Shown here piece by piece: positions 35,010 through 44,678 of a stretch of DNA of 64,000 nt. The position numbers and the translations under genes are program-made. A model generated the notes under the pieces. It worked only from the letters and a program-made list of their open reading frames with translations. It was not told the DNA's origin and did no database searches. The first letter of the stretch is position 1. The number at the start of each line of letters is the position of its first letter. This stretch comes from Acetobacter sp. (lineage in GTDB: Bacteria; Pseudomonadota; Alphaproteobacteria; Acetobacterales; Acetobacteraceae): NCBI RefSeq assembly GCF_022483985.1, contig NZ_JAKVME010000002.1:1-64000 (forward strand), in the 5' to 3' direction.

Positions 35010-35104
35010 TCCCACCGATGCTTTCACGCTTCATGGAAGGGGATAGGGCCTTTTCCAAAGCCAGACGTCTTCGAATCAGCGCTGCCGAACAAAATCGCGG
35101 ATAA
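34907..35104 (+). pseudogene. DUF2274 gene, 3' part only
   Basis: Reading from 34907 gives LTVELPAAVHRDLVEYGRLL, then SGQAEIVPAKLIPPMLSRFM, the body of a DUF2274 protein. That gene normally stands right after trbI at the end of the trb operon. Its 5' end is missing, and it joins directly to trbE. An internal GTG at 34913 could start a short product. It overlaps the convergent LysR gene by 29 bp. Confidence 0.8.
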
Positions 35105-35954
35105 AGGCAACGAAACGGCCCGTAACCGCATCTTGGCGATCGGCATCCCAGCCGAGGCGAATGGGCAGGTGGGCATCACGTTCCCGAAGCGGTCTGAAAA
35201 TGACGCCTGGAAAGCCTCGTTCCGCCTGACTCTGGACGGCAAGCGTCATGCCATATCCTGCGCTCACCAGCGCGAAAACGGATTGCTTTCCCGCAGGATG
35301 CGTTTCGATGGTCACATCCGTGCCAAGAATCTTCGTATAATGGTCCCTTACGCTATGATTGCGCCCCCAGTCCTGGACCAAGAAAATCTCATTTTGCAAT
35401 TGTCCCGGCGTAATACTCTGATATCGATGCAAAGAATGTTCGCTCGACAGCGCTACCATCAAGCTCTCGCTGCAAAATGGAAGTGTTTCAATCGCTTCTG
35501 ATTTAGCAAAAGGCGTAGAAAAAATCACGTCCACTCGACGACGAAACAAGGCGGATCGAAGATCGCATGTTCCCATCTCGTAAAAAATTACTCTTATATC
35601 AGGATTTTTCGACTTCCAGACCGATAGGGCAAGCCTGAACTGGACACCAACCGGAGGGAGTAGGGTACCGATCCGAACGATACCACGGCGACCTGCTCCA
35701 AGCATTTGGCATAAGGTCCTGACTTCGTCCAGATCATCAAGCAGGGTGACGATTCTTTGGAATAGCAAGTCACCAGCTACTGTCAGGCGAACACCGGCGT
35801 GGCTTCGCTCCAGTAAGGTAACACCAAACTCATCTTCGAGTTTATTGATGGCGCGAGCCAATGTCGAAACCCTCACGCCGTGAAGTCCGGCAGCCCGCGT
35901 CAGGCTGCCAGCCTCTACAGCTAATCGGAAATATTCAAGATTTGCGCTGTGCAT
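35076..35954 (-). CDS. LysR-family regulator
   Basis: From Met at 35954 the product is 292 aa: MHSANLEYFRLAVEAGSLTR and AAGLHGVRVSTLARAINKLE form the LysR winged helix, followed by the effector-binding domain. A longer frame from 36032 adds 26 atypical residues. LysR genes convergent to the end of the trb operon are common on elements of this type, so it probably belongs to module A. Its effector is unknown. Confidence 0.85.
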   Translation of the reverse strand: MHSANLEYFRLAVEAGSLTRAAGLHGVRVSTLARAINKLEDEFGVTLLERSHAGVRLTVAGDLLFQRIVTLLDDLDEVRTLCQMLGAGRRGIVRIGTLLPPVGVQFRLALSVWKSKNPDIRVIFYEMGTCDLRSALFRRRVDVIFSTPFAKSEAIETLPFCSESLMVALSSEHSLHRYQSITPGQLQNEIFLVQDWGRNHSVRDHYTKILGTDVTIETHPAGKQSVFALVSAGYGMTLAVQSQAERGFPGVIFRPLRERDAHLPIRLGWDADRQDAVTGRFVAFIRDFVRQR

Positions 35955-36259
35955 GATTTGAGCAGAGCTTTTCGAAAATTTCTTCCCCACGGACAAGAAA
36001 TACGATAAGCCCGCCCAGGAAAAACAAGCCAAGCTTCCCGCGTATTCGCCTGATCATCGTGGTCACGTAGGCCTCCTTTTTCTCTGTGCTGTATTTTATG
36101 TCTTTCACTGGACTGTCATCTGCGTCACGCGCTCGGATTTTTCCTACAGTCAGGCTGCTGTGAATTTGTTCAATGATTGCGATAATGGCTCTTCCACGGT
36201 CGTGTGTACGACTGTCTTATTCCCTAAATTTAATTTCGGCTTTTACGTTGTATTTTTAT
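35955..36259. other. AT-rich intergenic region
   Basis: These 305 bases lie upstream of the LysR gene and downstream of the lipoprotein gene. The composition turns AT-rich after about 36060. No ORF is convincing. This is the likely right limit of module A. Confidence 0.4.
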
Positions 36260-37000
36260 CTACTTTAAATTTCCTATAGATCCTGTTGATTCCTGAATAT
36301 TTGTGGCTGGTTTCTTGGATAGGCTCTCCATTTTTCTGATGAGATGATGGGCTCCAATGCGCACGCCTTCTCGCGCCGCGTCCAGATAGCCAAAGCTTGC
36401 CGTGAAATCCAGAGCGTCTGGGGTTTGCAAAGTCACGTGAGCGTAGAGAAGGCGTGATGTCGCGGCATCATAAACCTCGACCGCATAATAAACCGCACCG
36501 TAGGCCGTGCCATTTTCACCGGCTGCCTGCAGGCCAGCGTTCGCAACAAGACCCACGCTCGATAGATGAGAAAGCGTCGAGAGAACGGGGATGCTTTTTT
36601 TGACGCCTGTCAGTGTGATGTGAAAACGAAGAGTATCGGGTCCAGGCGACTGCACCAGATTATAGTCCCTTGATATTTCCTTAGGGAATATTTTGTCGAT
36701 ATAATCAGCGATGTAACGCTGATCTTTTCCTGATGTGTCGCCAAATTGAGCATCGTCTCCATGATATATCTCAACCGGATCAATGATTGCCGACTTATAT
36801 TTGGAGAAATCAGCGTCTGAAGCGGTATATTGGTATTTAAATTCCCCTTTTTCCTTGGGGGACAATTGGGAAGAGGATTGCAAACTGGTATATTTTACCG
36901 GATCAGCGGTTGTGCATCCGTCAAGCATTAGGACAGCACCAATTCCACATAGGGCCATCAAAGCGTGTCTATAGTGCTCTATATTTAATCTGTACCACAT
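36260..37000 (-). CDS. DUF3313 lipoprotein
   Basis: A 246-aa protein with a lipoprotein signal (hydrophobic ALMALCGIGAVLMLDGC, lipobox Cys at about residue 29) followed by a DUF3313-like body. Landmarks are ADYIDKIFPKEISRDYNLVQ, then PDTLRFHITLTGVKKSIPVL, then VYYAVEVYDAATSRLLYAHV. It should be anchored to the outer or inner membrane on the periplasmic side. Function is unknown. AT-rich codon use sets it apart from the conjugation genes. The neighbouring 200 bases hold no gene. Confidence 0.75.
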   Translation of the reverse strand: MWYRLNIEHYRHALMALCGIGAVLMLDGCTTADPVKYTSLQSSSQLSPKEKGEFKYQYTASDADFSKYKSAIIDPVEIYHGDDAQFGDTSGKDQRYIADYIDKIFPKEISRDYNLVQSPGPDTLRFHITLTGVKKSIPVLSTLSHLSSVGLVANAGLQAAGENGTAYGAVYYAVEVYDAATSRLLYAHVTLQTPDALDFTASFGYLDAAREGVRIGAHHLIRKMESLSKKPATNIQESTGSIGNLK

Positions 37001-37198
37001 TTTTCGTTATCCTCTGAAGATGTGCCGCTATATCTGTTGCCGATGACAGGTCGTGAAAGATGGTGAGATTTTTGAATGCGTCGACGATCATACTTTCTGT
37101 TTGGGGAGCCTTTCCCGGCGTCGTGTATTCTGTTGCAGATCAAACTGACGGTGTTGACCCTGAAGCGGGGGCTCACGGGATCGCCGAAGTGCCGCCAG

Positions 37199-38551
37199 CT
37201 ATCGATCACCTGTTCGGAGACCTGCGGCTGACGCTTGTTGTAATCGCAACGCGTCGATGCGCTGGCTCGCGATCAGCATTGAGATTCCCGTCAGTGCACT
37301 TGCGACAGGAACGACCAGCAGTCCAAACCCAAGCCCATTGGGCACTTTGGCCGCCGTCGCCGCATCACTCACCGCGCCGACGATCACGGGGCCGAGTGCC
37401 GGTCCCAGCAGGCCGGAGCCGATCAGCACGAGGCTGGACGCCATTGCCTGCCTGCCCGGTCCGGCAACCAGATGCGCGGCGCCGAAAGACCACGGCAGCA
37501 TGAAGGCGAAGGACAGCATCCCCGGCACCAGCAGGGCGATGGACAGCCAGCCGGTTCGGACAAACAGCGCCGCTGCCGTCGTCACGCTGGCGATGAGCAA
37601 CAAGAAAGCGGGGGGAGCGAGCACCCGTCCCGTGCCGGAACGGACCGCGCGGTCGAAGCCCGGTCCGCCTATGGCTGTCCCGATCAGGCCCATCAGCCCT
37701 TGTAGCAGCCCGAAGGTCAGTCCGACTTCGCTGGCGGTGTAGCCGTGGGTGCGCATGAGAAAGGGGGCCGCGAAGGCATAGAACGGCGTTGCGGCGAAGC
37801 CGACGATAACCGCGCCGATGAACAGCCAACGAAACCCCGGGGATGACAACAGGTGCAGGCTTGATTGCAAAAATGGCTCTCTGTCTATTGCTTCGCGCCT
37901 GAGCGGCTGCGTGGATCGCGTGATGGCAATCGTCAACATGACGAGCAATCCGCCGATGACGCCCGCTCCCAGCAACACCGCGCGCCAGCCCAGCCTGTCG
38001 CCGATCGTTCCGCCGCCGGCGAAGCCCGCCATCGTGCCGAGCGGAATGCCCATCGAGAAAATGCCGATCGCAAGCCCACGGTGTTCGGGCCTGATCCGGC
38101 GAGCAATCAATGCATGTGCTGCGGGAGTCGCGCCAGCCTCACCGAGAGCGACGCCGAACCGGGTAACTGCCAGAAAGAGGAAACTCGCGGCGAGACTACC
38201 GAGTGAGGACATGACGCTCCAGATGAGGATGCACAGGATCAGAACACGCCTCGGCGAGCCGCGATCGGAGGCACGCGCAAGCGGCAGTGACATGAGTGCA
38301 TAGCAGACAGCGAAAGCGATGCCGGTGACGAGGCCAAGCTGGGTGTCACTCAGGCCGAGCTCGCGTTTAATCGGCTCCGCGAGGATGAAGGGAAGTATCC
38401 GGTCAATCTGGCAAAGCATGTTGACGATGAGCAGGATCGACAGCAGCGCCCAGCTTTCCCGACCGGAAGCATAACTTTCCGACGACGGGACGGACGCGGG
38501 AGGCGCGCGCTCCAGAGAAGGAGACGCCCAGGGCAGGAGATCGCCCTTCAT
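37199..38551 (-). CDS. MFS transporter
   Basis: A 450-aa, 12-span major facilitator. The start at 38551 (MKGDLLPWASPSL) overlaps the SDR stop in an ATGA. Signatures are LLSILLIVNMLCQIDRILPF at the first span, PLARASDRGSPRRVLILCIL (cytoplasmic loop 2-3, motif A), and GVALGEAGATPAAHALIARR. The family resemblance is to proton-driven organic-acid or drug exporters; substrate is unknown. It is co-transcribed with the SDR gene, with a divergent TetR regulator. Confidence 0.85.
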   Translation of the reverse strand: MKGDLLPWASPSLERAPPASVPSSESYASGRESWALLSILLIVNMLCQIDRILPFILAEPIKRELGLSDTQLGLVTGIAFAVCYALMSLPLARASDRGSPRRVLILCILIWSVMSSLGSLAASFLFLAVTRFGVALGEAGATPAAHALIARRIRPEHRGLAIGIFSMGIPLGTMAGFAGGGTIGDRLGWRAVLLGAGVIGGLLVMLTIAITRSTQPLRREAIDREPFLQSSLHLLSSPGFRWLFIGAVIVGFAATPFYAFAAPFLMRTHGYTASEVGLTFGLLQGLMGLIGTAIGGPGFDRAVRSGTGRVLAPPAFLLLIASVTTAAALFVRTGWLSIALLVPGMLSFAFMLPWSFGAAHLVAGPGRQAMASSLVLIGSGLLGPALGPVIVGAVSDAATAAKVPNGLGFGLLVVPVASALTGISMLIASQRIDALRLQQASAAGLRTGDR

Positions 38552-39489
38552 TTGACGCCCCGCGCATCGCCGGAGCCGAACACCACGCCGGTGAGCCGTT
38601 CGGACTCGACCCACAGCCTTGCGGCGACGCTCTTGTCCAGCGCGCGGGGAGGCACCTTGGCCGGGCCGGGATAGCCGCGCGTTTCACTCACCCGGTCCGG
38701 CCCGTAATACCCGCCCGGCTTCGCATCGGGCGAGGTTGCGGCGAAGAGAGTCGGCAAGGCGCCCTGCCAGACGGGTTGCGTCATTACGGGGCGCAGGAGC
38801 CGCAGAAGAACGCCGATACGCCCGTTTCTACCCGGAGCACTAGCCAGAAGATCGGTGCGGGAAAGGCCGGGATGCGCGGCCATGCTGGTTACACCCCAGC
38901 CGCTGGCCTTGCTCCGTCGCTGCATTTCAAAGGCGAACATTAGGCAAGCGAGCTTCGACTGGCCGTAGACCTGCATGGGCCTGTAGCGCCGATGTGCCTG
39001 CAGATCGTCGAAATCGATCGCCCCGCCCCGTGCGGCGATGCTCGACAGCGTGACGACGCGCGCATCCTTTCCACTTCGCAGCAGCGGCAGGAGATGGGCG
39101 GTGAGTGCGAAATGGCCGAGATAATTGGTGCCGAATTGCAGTTCGAAGCCGTCCTCGGTTACCAAGCGCTTTGGCGGGTTCATTACGGCCGCATTGTTGA
39201 CGAGCAGGTCCAGGCCGTCTCTCTGATGCCGCAGCCGTGCCGCGAACGCCGCCACGGATTTGAGGCTCGCGAGATCGACTTCTTCGAAGCTGATATTCGC
39301 CGATGGAATTTCGGCGCGGATAGTAGCGACCGCCTCCATGCCCTTCTGAGGATTCCGGCCCGCGAGGATCACCTCGCCGCCCGCTCGCGTCAGTGCCCGG
39401 GCCGTCTCTAAACCAAGTCCCCTCGTGCCGGTGATGACGGCCGAGCGGCCTTTTTGCGACGGGATGTCGGATACAGTCCATCGTGTCAT
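38548..39489 (-). CDS. Short-chain dehydrogenase/reductase
   Basis: A 313-aa SDR from Met at 39489 (MTRWTVSDIPSQKGRSAVIT). The NAD(P)-binding glycine motif is TGTRGLGLETARAL. LLVNNAAVMNP supplies the NNAG-type motif, and the Ser-Tyr-Lys triad comes from VVTLSSIAARGG and VYGQSKLACLMF. It is of the retinol-dehydrogenase/WWOX-like length class. Its substrate is unknown, and it forms an operon with the MFS gene. Confidence 0.88.
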   Translation of the reverse strand: MTRWTVSDIPSQKGRSAVITGTRGLGLETARALTRAGGEVILAGRNPQKGMEAVATIRAEIPSANISFEEVDLASLKSVAAFAARLRHQRDGLDLLVNNAAVMNPPKRLVTEDGFELQFGTNYLGHFALTAHLLPLLRSGKDARVVTLSSIAARGGAIDFDDLQAHRRYRPMQVYGQSKLACLMFAFEMQRRSKASGWGVTSMAAHPGLSRTDLLASAPGRNGRIGVLLRLLRPVMTQPVWQGALPTLFAATSPDAKPGGYYGPDRVSETRGYPGPAKVPPRALDKSVAARLWVESERLTGVVFGSGDARGVK

Positions 39490-39513
39490 GATCAGCCTTT
39501 CCACAGATTCGCA

Positions 39514-39557
39514 CTTGGTGTAAAATGACACTACACCGAGTGCGTTTTTACACCAAG
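39514..39557. promoter_or_regulatory. TetR operator between SDR and tetR genes
   Basis: CTTGGTGTAAAA (39514-39525) and TTTTACACCAAG (39546-39557) form a perfect 12-bp inverted repeat with a 20-base centre. The centre contains TACACCGAGTG. It lies in the 76 bases between divergent SDR and tetR starts, the expected place for a regulator that controls both. Confidence 0.8.
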
Positions 39558-39565
39558 GGAAATTT

Positions 39566-40168
39566 ATGACTCAAACCAAGGATAGGAGTCCGCCCGGCGA
39601 AGGGCTGCGGGAGCGCAAACGCCGCGAAACCGCTCGACGCATCAAAGAGGCCGGAATCCGCCTGTTCATTGAGAAGGGCTATGATGCGACGACGCTTGAT
39701 GACATCGCGGCGGCTGCGGACATTTCGCGGCGAACGTTCTTCTATTATTACAAGTCCAAGGACGATATTCTGCTGACCATGCAGGCGGGCACGGGCGATA
39801 TTCTTGCGGCTGCGGTGAGGGACGAACCACAGGACAAGCGCCCTTTGGACGCCGTGCGCGATGCGATCGTGAAGGTTTGTGCACCGATCCCGGCTGACGA
39901 GATGATTGTCCTCGATCGGTTGATGCGCTCCAGTGACGCTGTCCAGGCGCGCAAGGCGGTCATATATATCCAGCATGAGGGGACGCTGTTCGCGGCCCTG
40001 CGTGAAAAATGGCCTGAGCCGGGTCAGGGGGCTGCTCTCAGGCTGGTTGCCATGCTTTCCATCGGGATTATGCGTCTTTCGCTCGACACCTTTAGTCGAG
40101 AGGGGGGCAAGCGCTCCCTCGTGGCGTTGGTGCGTGAAGCATTCGACGCGCTGGAGGCCGAAGTCTGA
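39566..40168 (+). CDS. TetR-family repressor
   Basis: A 200-aa regulator: RRETARRIKEAGIRLFIEKG, then TLDDIAAAADISRRTFFYYY as the TetR helix-turn-helix, then a helical ligand-binding domain. It is divergent from the SDR-MFS operon and next to a perfect dyad. It should repress that operon until an unknown ligand, perhaps the SDR substrate, binds. Confidence 0.9.
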   Translation: MTQTKDRSPPGEGLRERKRRETARRIKEAGIRLFIEKGYDATTLDDIAAAADISRRTFFYYYKSKDDILLTMQAGTGDILAAAVRDEPQDKRPLDAVRDAIVKVCAPIPADEMIVLDRLMRSSDAVQARKAVIYIQHEGTLFAALREKWPEPGQGAALRLVAMLSIGIMRLSLDTFSREGGKRSLVALVREAFDALEAEV

Positions 40169-40441
40169 TTTTCGTTGGTGGCAATTTCCGGCAGACCGAG
40201 TGCTTCATCCTGAAACTAAACATAGTTTCTAGGTTGGGGCTTTTCTCGGACAGCGGTGCGATTTTCGGAAACGGTGTCGCACGATTGGACCGATGTAGCT
40301 ACCAGTTTACCGGTTATGATGTGCTTTCGTGATCTGCCCCGAGGGGTCAAAGGCGTCGGAGAGAGATGCTGACACAAATATGAGGTAGGACGCCTTTAAC
40401 GAGGATATCGATAGGCTTTGCACTTTGGTATGATTGTTAGG

Positions 40442-42148
40442 TTATGCGGCGAGACGGGGTATCTCGCGGTCCACCAATCGCAAGTATCGTTGGCTGCCTT
40501 CCCCCGCAACCATCTGAACTTGCGATGCGAACGCATCATGAACCCCAGTCCGGAAACGGCCTGGGGTTTTCGTTTGTCCGCCTGACGCGACCGTCAGGAT
40601 GCCGGCAAGGTCGCCCCGGACGTCGATCTGTAGTCCCTTGTCGGATGGCGTGAGGATGATGGCTTCGATCAGTGAGCGGATCACCTCGGCCGCCTCCTGG
40701 CGCTTCTCGCCCAGTTCGGAATGCAGCATGTCGTGCAGGCGTGCGAGTTGCCGATGATAGAACTCCGCCATCTGGGGATGGAGCAGGGGCGGGGGCGCCT
40801 CGGCGGTCGCGAGGAAGTCCGTCAGTTCCACCTTCCGGGCTTCGAGTTTCGATCCGCGTTCCTTGACCGTCTCGATGGAAATAGCTTCCGAGAGGTAGAG
40901 ATCCATCAGGCGCTGGATGTCGCGTTCCACCCGCTTCAGTTCTGACTCGCTCGCGCCGATGTCGGCCGATGCCTCCATGCGCAGCCGGTTCATCTCGGTG
41001 GTGAAGGCCGTGCAGAATTCGGCGAACAGGTCGGGGTTCATGAGATGGTGGCGCAGGGCGTCGAGGACGCGGCGCTCCAGCTCCTCGCGGCGCATATTGG
41101 TCCGGTTGTCGCAGGTGCCCTTGTTGCGCGCCGTCGAGCAGCCAAGCAATGCGCCGGAGATCATGGAATAGCCGCCACCGCAGCAGCCACATTTGCTCAG
41201 GCCGGAGAACAGGTAGCGCGGGCGGCGTTTCTCGCGGAAATGATCGGGCGAGGATGTGTCGCTTGTATTCCGGCTGGCGCTGACGCTGGCCTGTCGCGCC
41301 TTGACCGCGTCCCACAACTCCTGGTCGACGATCCGCAGTTCCGGCACCTCCTGGATCACCCATTCGGATTCCGGATTGGGTCGCGCCTGGCGCTTGCCGG
41401 TATCGGGATCCTTGATGAAACGCTGCCGGTTCCACACCAGCCTGCCCACGTACATCTCATTATTGAGGATACCGGTACCGCGCAGCCGGTTGCCATTGAT
41501 GGTCGAGAAGCCCCAGGCACCGCTGCCAGGGGCAGGGATGCCTTCGTCATTGAGGCGGAAGGCGATCGCGCGTGGTCCCAGCCCGGCCGCGAAATCGCGG
41601 AAGATGCGACGGACCACGTCGGCTTCCGCTGGATTGATGGTGCGGTCGCCCCGGATCGGCTCCCCATTGGCGTCGAGCCTGCGCACCACGTCATAGCCAT
41701 AGGCGTTGCCGCCGCCGGACTTGCCCTGTTCGACGCGCCCGCGCAGGCCGCGATGCGTCTTCTCGGCCAGGTCTTTCAGAAACAGGGCATTCATCGTGCC
41801 CTTGAGACCGACATGCAGATGCGACACCTCACCCTCGGAGAGGGTGACGATCCGCACACCGGCATAGTTCATGCGCTTGAAGACGCCAGCGATGTCCTCC
41901 TGGTCACGGGAGAGGCGATCCATCGCCTCGGCCAGCACGATCTGGAACCGGCTGCGCTGTGCGTCCGCGATCAGCGCCTGGATGCCGGGCCGCATCAGGG
42001 AGGCGCCCGAGATCGCGTGATCGGTATACTCCTCGACGATGCTCCAGCCCTGTTTTTCCGCGTGGGTGCGGCAGACCCGAAGCTGGTCGGCGATCGAGGC
42101 ATCGCGCTGGTTATCGGAGGAATAGCGGGCGTAGAGCGCGACCTTCAT
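40442..42148 (-). CDS. Large serine recombinase
   Basis: A 568-aa site-specific recombinase from Met at 42148. The resolvase domain is VALYARYSSDNQRDASIADQ, with nucleophilic Ser10. The recombinase domain (GNAYGYDVVRRLDANGE, then INPAEADVVRRIFRDFAAGL) follows, then a zinc-ribbon domain (SGLSKCGCCGGGYSM, then CSTARNKGTCDNR) and a coiled coil. Enzymes of this type integrate or excise islands and prophages. It may serve the whole region or only the bridge cargo. A small conserved ORF accompanies it upstream. Confidence 0.92.
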   Translation of the reverse strand: MKVALYARYSSDNQRDASIADQLRVCRTHAEKQGWSIVEEYTDHAISGASLMRPGIQALIADAQRSRFQIVLAEAMDRLSRDQEDIAGVFKRMNYAGVRIVTLSEGEVSHLHVGLKGTMNALFLKDLAEKTHRGLRGRVEQGKSGGGNAYGYDVVRRLDANGEPIRGDRTINPAEADVVRRIFRDFAAGLGPRAIAFRLNDEGIPAPGSGAWGFSTINGNRLRGTGILNNEMYVGRLVWNRQRFIKDPDTGKRQARPNPESEWVIQEVPELRIVDQELWDAVKARQASVSASRNTSDTSSPDHFREKRRPRYLFSGLSKCGCCGGGYSMISGALLGCSTARNKGTCDNRTNMRREELERRVLDALRHHLMNPDLFAEFCTAFTTEMNRLRMEASADIGASESELKRVERDIQRLMDLYLSEAISIETVKERGSKLEARKVELTDFLATAEAPPPLLHPQMAEFYHRQLARLHDMLHSELGEKRQEAAEVIRSLIEAIILTPSDKGLQIDVRGDLAGILTVASGGQTKTPGRFRTGVHDAFASQVQMVAGEGSQRYLRLVDREIPRLAA

Positions 42149-42161
42149 GACGAGGCATCCC

Positions 42162-42350
42162 TTACGGTCCGGAGCGGCGGCGCTGCTCCTGTTGCTGCGA
42201 CCGGAACCAGTCCCGTGCCGCACGACGGGCCATGAGGCGGACCAGCGTTACCAGGCGCGGGTCGGGGGCATTGGGCCTCAGGACGAGCCGTAATTCGGGC
42301 TCGGGCGGCCGATACGCCGGGGCAATGAACTGGCTGGGTCTGTCCGTCAT
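42162..42350 (-). CDS. Small protein upstream of the serine recombinase, 62 aa
   Basis: The ORF starts MTDRPSQFIAPAYRPPEPEL and ends in an arginine/glutamine-rich tail (ARDWFRSQQQEQRRRSGP). It ends 13 bases before the recombinase start and is probably in the same operon. The coding pattern is GC-rich like the recombinase. I do not recognise a family; the basic C-terminus could bind DNA. Confidence 0.6.
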   Translation of the reverse strand: MTDRPSQFIAPAYRPPEPELRLVLRPNAPDPRLVTLVRLMARRAARDWFRSQQQEQRRRSGP

Positions 42351-42634
42351 CGTCGCTCTCTTCCGACCGCAAGGCAAGGAAAACAGACACACGATCCGGA
42401 CAGATGACTGTTATTTCAATGGAAATACGCAATATGGAAAGTCGCGCTTGTGCGTGTTCCAGCGTACGGAATCGTAGTTATGGGTAGTCCCGGATACAGG
42501 CGCGTCGTACAAATACTGGTGTATGGCGGTGGCACGGAGAGAAAATTTGAACCCCTTCTGCTTTGGCCTGTCCATCGTAAATGATTTTGGAAGATTAGGA
42601 CCGCCTGATATTGTGGCAGATGGGGGAGGGACAC

Positions 42635-43552
42635 ATGTACTACCAATGGTCTTTTTGCGAGTTGGCTGGTCCAATGTTCTCAGGTCATGAGGACCGTGAA
42701 ATTATGGAAGACCTCAAGCTTCGGTCGCCGCCACCTGAGGATATTTTCTGCTTTCCTCTCGTTGACATTTGGCGTGCGCGTGTATGGAATTTGCTGAGTG
42801 ACTACGTTACCGCTGATGTGAAAGCGGCATTCGTTCAAATGTCTCCTGAATGGATTGCGTCCGACGATCTCAGTTGGCTGGATGACCTGATCTTTGATGT
42901 TACTGGCAAAATCTGTCAGACGAAGGATCTACTCGGCAGTCGCTTACGCCAAGAATATCGTGCTTTCCGAGTTGGGCACGCGACAAGAACGAACGATTTG
43001 TCATCCTTCTATAAACATGGATTGCGCTTTCTCAGGGCGGGAGAAATAGAGGATCGTGCGCGATCAATTTTTCTTAATGGCCAGTCGCTAGATGCGACAG
43101 AGGACCGGCTTCAGAAGGCTATCGACGACCTTCATGCGCGTGACACACCAGGCGGCCGGGAAGGCCATCTTTACTTCTGCGCAAACGAGCGCAGTCTCAT
43201 CACACGACCTGGTGGTTCCGGCCACTATCTCATCTATGGCAGCGAATATCTTTATTGCTTGGGCATGCGCATGGCCAGTACTTGGGAGACCAAGAGGTTA
43301 TTAAAAGGGATAGGGCGACCGACAATGTTCGTCTGCGATATACCGATGGCGTTCATACCTGCCTCGACGTTGCAGGAATTCGCTGGGATAATCATCGCTC
43401 ATCTTTTTTGTGAGCTTGTCGATGAGCTGAATTCGGATGCTCTACACTCCAGCGCAGGGTCTGCTTTAAGCCTTGCTGTGGATATCTCTGCTGACCATAT
43501 TGTTGGCCATTACCATCCGCAAAAGATCTACGACCCATTGTGGTCGGCATAA
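42635..43552 (+). CDS. Uncharacterised protein, 305 aa
   Basis: I chose ATG 42635 (MYYQWSFCELAGPMFSGHED) because GGGGGAGGG lies 5 bases upstream. The protein is soluble and acidic, with no membrane segment. The middle reads TNDLSSFYKHGLRFLRAGEI, followed by PGGSGHYLIYGSEYLYCLGM. That spacing loosely recalls ADP-ribosyltransferase-fold proteins (a short-helix-GL motif, later Tyr-rich strands), but this is a weak guess. It sits opposite a HEPN-type gene and beside a recombinase, a typical place for defence genes. Confidence 0.7.
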   Translation: MYYQWSFCELAGPMFSGHEDREIMEDLKLRSPPPEDIFCFPLVDIWRARVWNLLSDYVTADVKAAFVQMSPEWIASDDLSWLDDLIFDVTGKICQTKDLLGSRLRQEYRAFRVGHATRTNDLSSFYKHGLRFLRAGEIEDRARSIFLNGQSLDATEDRLQKAIDDLHARDTPGGREGHLYFCANERSLITRPGGSGHYLIYGSEYLYCLGMRMASTWETKRLLKGIGRPTMFVCDIPMAFIPASTLQEFAGIIIAHLFCELVDELNSDALHSSAGSALSLAVDISADHIVGHYHPQKIYDPLWSA

Positions 43553-43633
43553 CAAACGGCCAAGAGATAAATATTCGCGCGGTATTTTGTGGGGCGATAC
43601 TTCTTCTGTTGGGGAAGTTGGGCCATTTAGAGC

Positions 43634-44431
43634 TTAAATTCTAGGTGGCATATGCGCGGTGTCCAAACGACGATGAATCAGGGAAACCATGGTGAGCAGG
43701 TCCTCTGCATCTTCCTTCGACATGGACCAGTGGATCCGTGCCTCGTGTGCGGTGGGGTTGCGGAACATCCCGAACGTACCGCGCACCAAATTGGCAAATC
43801 CGCTCTGTTCGCTACGCTCGCTTGCAGTCGCCCGTGTATTGATCGCTAGAAGGGGAGGGTTGCCACCAAGCACACGATCCACCAGAACTGCGCCGTCGTC
43901 CGTCAGGCCAGTACGATTACGCATTTTATCTGCGACACTTTTCACGGCTTCCTGGACCGCGTGGAAATAATTGTCGGCGAGAAGTTCGCTTCGGCAAAAT
44001 GCCAGCACGTCCGGGTGCAGACCTCGCCCTTCAAGGTCAGCTCTCAGCTCTCGTGCGCGACGTTGGGCTTCGGGCAAAGTCTGAGCGGCTTCTGTAGTGG
44101 TGAGTGTGCCACTCTGATCGACCACCAGTCCAGAAAATGCCAGAGCCCGATTTAGCAGGGCTCTCATTGGCTCATATCGTTGAGGTTCACGGCTGTAACG
44201 CGCTGGCTTCATCGCAAGGCGGATGAACTCCAGAACATTCGTTCGATTTTGCTTACGGTTCTGACAGTCGACGAAAGCATTGTAGATGCGGATGCGTTTC
44301 GTCAGTGGGCCGGGGTCAACCATCTTGCTGGATACGAGGAGGTGTTGGATTTCAGAACCTGAAAGGCCGTCGGTCGTATCGCCTAGGGCATCCGCGATAG
44401 CTTCTAATTGATCTTGAGAGAAAAGAGCCAT
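43634..44431 (-). CDS. TIGR02391 (Ymh-like) HEPN-type protein
   Basis: A 265-aa protein from Met at 44431 (MALFSQDQLEAIADALGDTT). The C-terminal half matches the Ymh/TIGR02391 pattern: YFHAVQEAVKSVADKMRNRT, then FANLVRGTFGMFRNPTAHEA. RNPTAH fits the Rx4-6H active-site motif of HEPN ribonucleases, which act in abortive infection and toxin systems. The N-terminal half (AFVDCQNRKQNRTNVLEFIR) is also conserved in this family. It converges with the unknown gene at 42635. Confidence 0.78.
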   Translation of the reverse strand: MALFSQDQLEAIADALGDTTDGLSGSEIQHLLVSSKMVDPGPLTKRIRIYNAFVDCQNRKQNRTNVLEFIRLAMKPARYSREPQRYEPMRALLNRALAFSGLVVDQSGTLTTTEAAQTLPEAQRRARELRADLEGRGLHPDVLAFCRSELLADNYFHAVQEAVKSVADKMRNRTGLTDDGAVLVDRVLGGNPPLLAINTRATASERSEQSGFANLVRGTFGMFRNPTAHEARIHWSMSKEDAEDLLTMVSLIHRRLDTAHMPPRI

Positions 44432-44678
44432 GTTCAACCTTATAGATCACAGGCAGTGGGTGGTCCGATAATAGATTCTGCATTTGTGCAATAATTTCGT
44501 TAAATCGTAACGGGTTATGTAATGTAGCACAAACTTAAACGTCATCGAACTGACGATCCTAAAACAATAGAGAAGACTTGGGGCGCTGCCCCCGGCGCAC
44601 TTCGCAACGTCTTCCGCCCAGCTTCCTTCGCTGCGCTCCGTGCAGCCGGTTCCCCGCGAAGCCGTCACTCCGTTTGCA

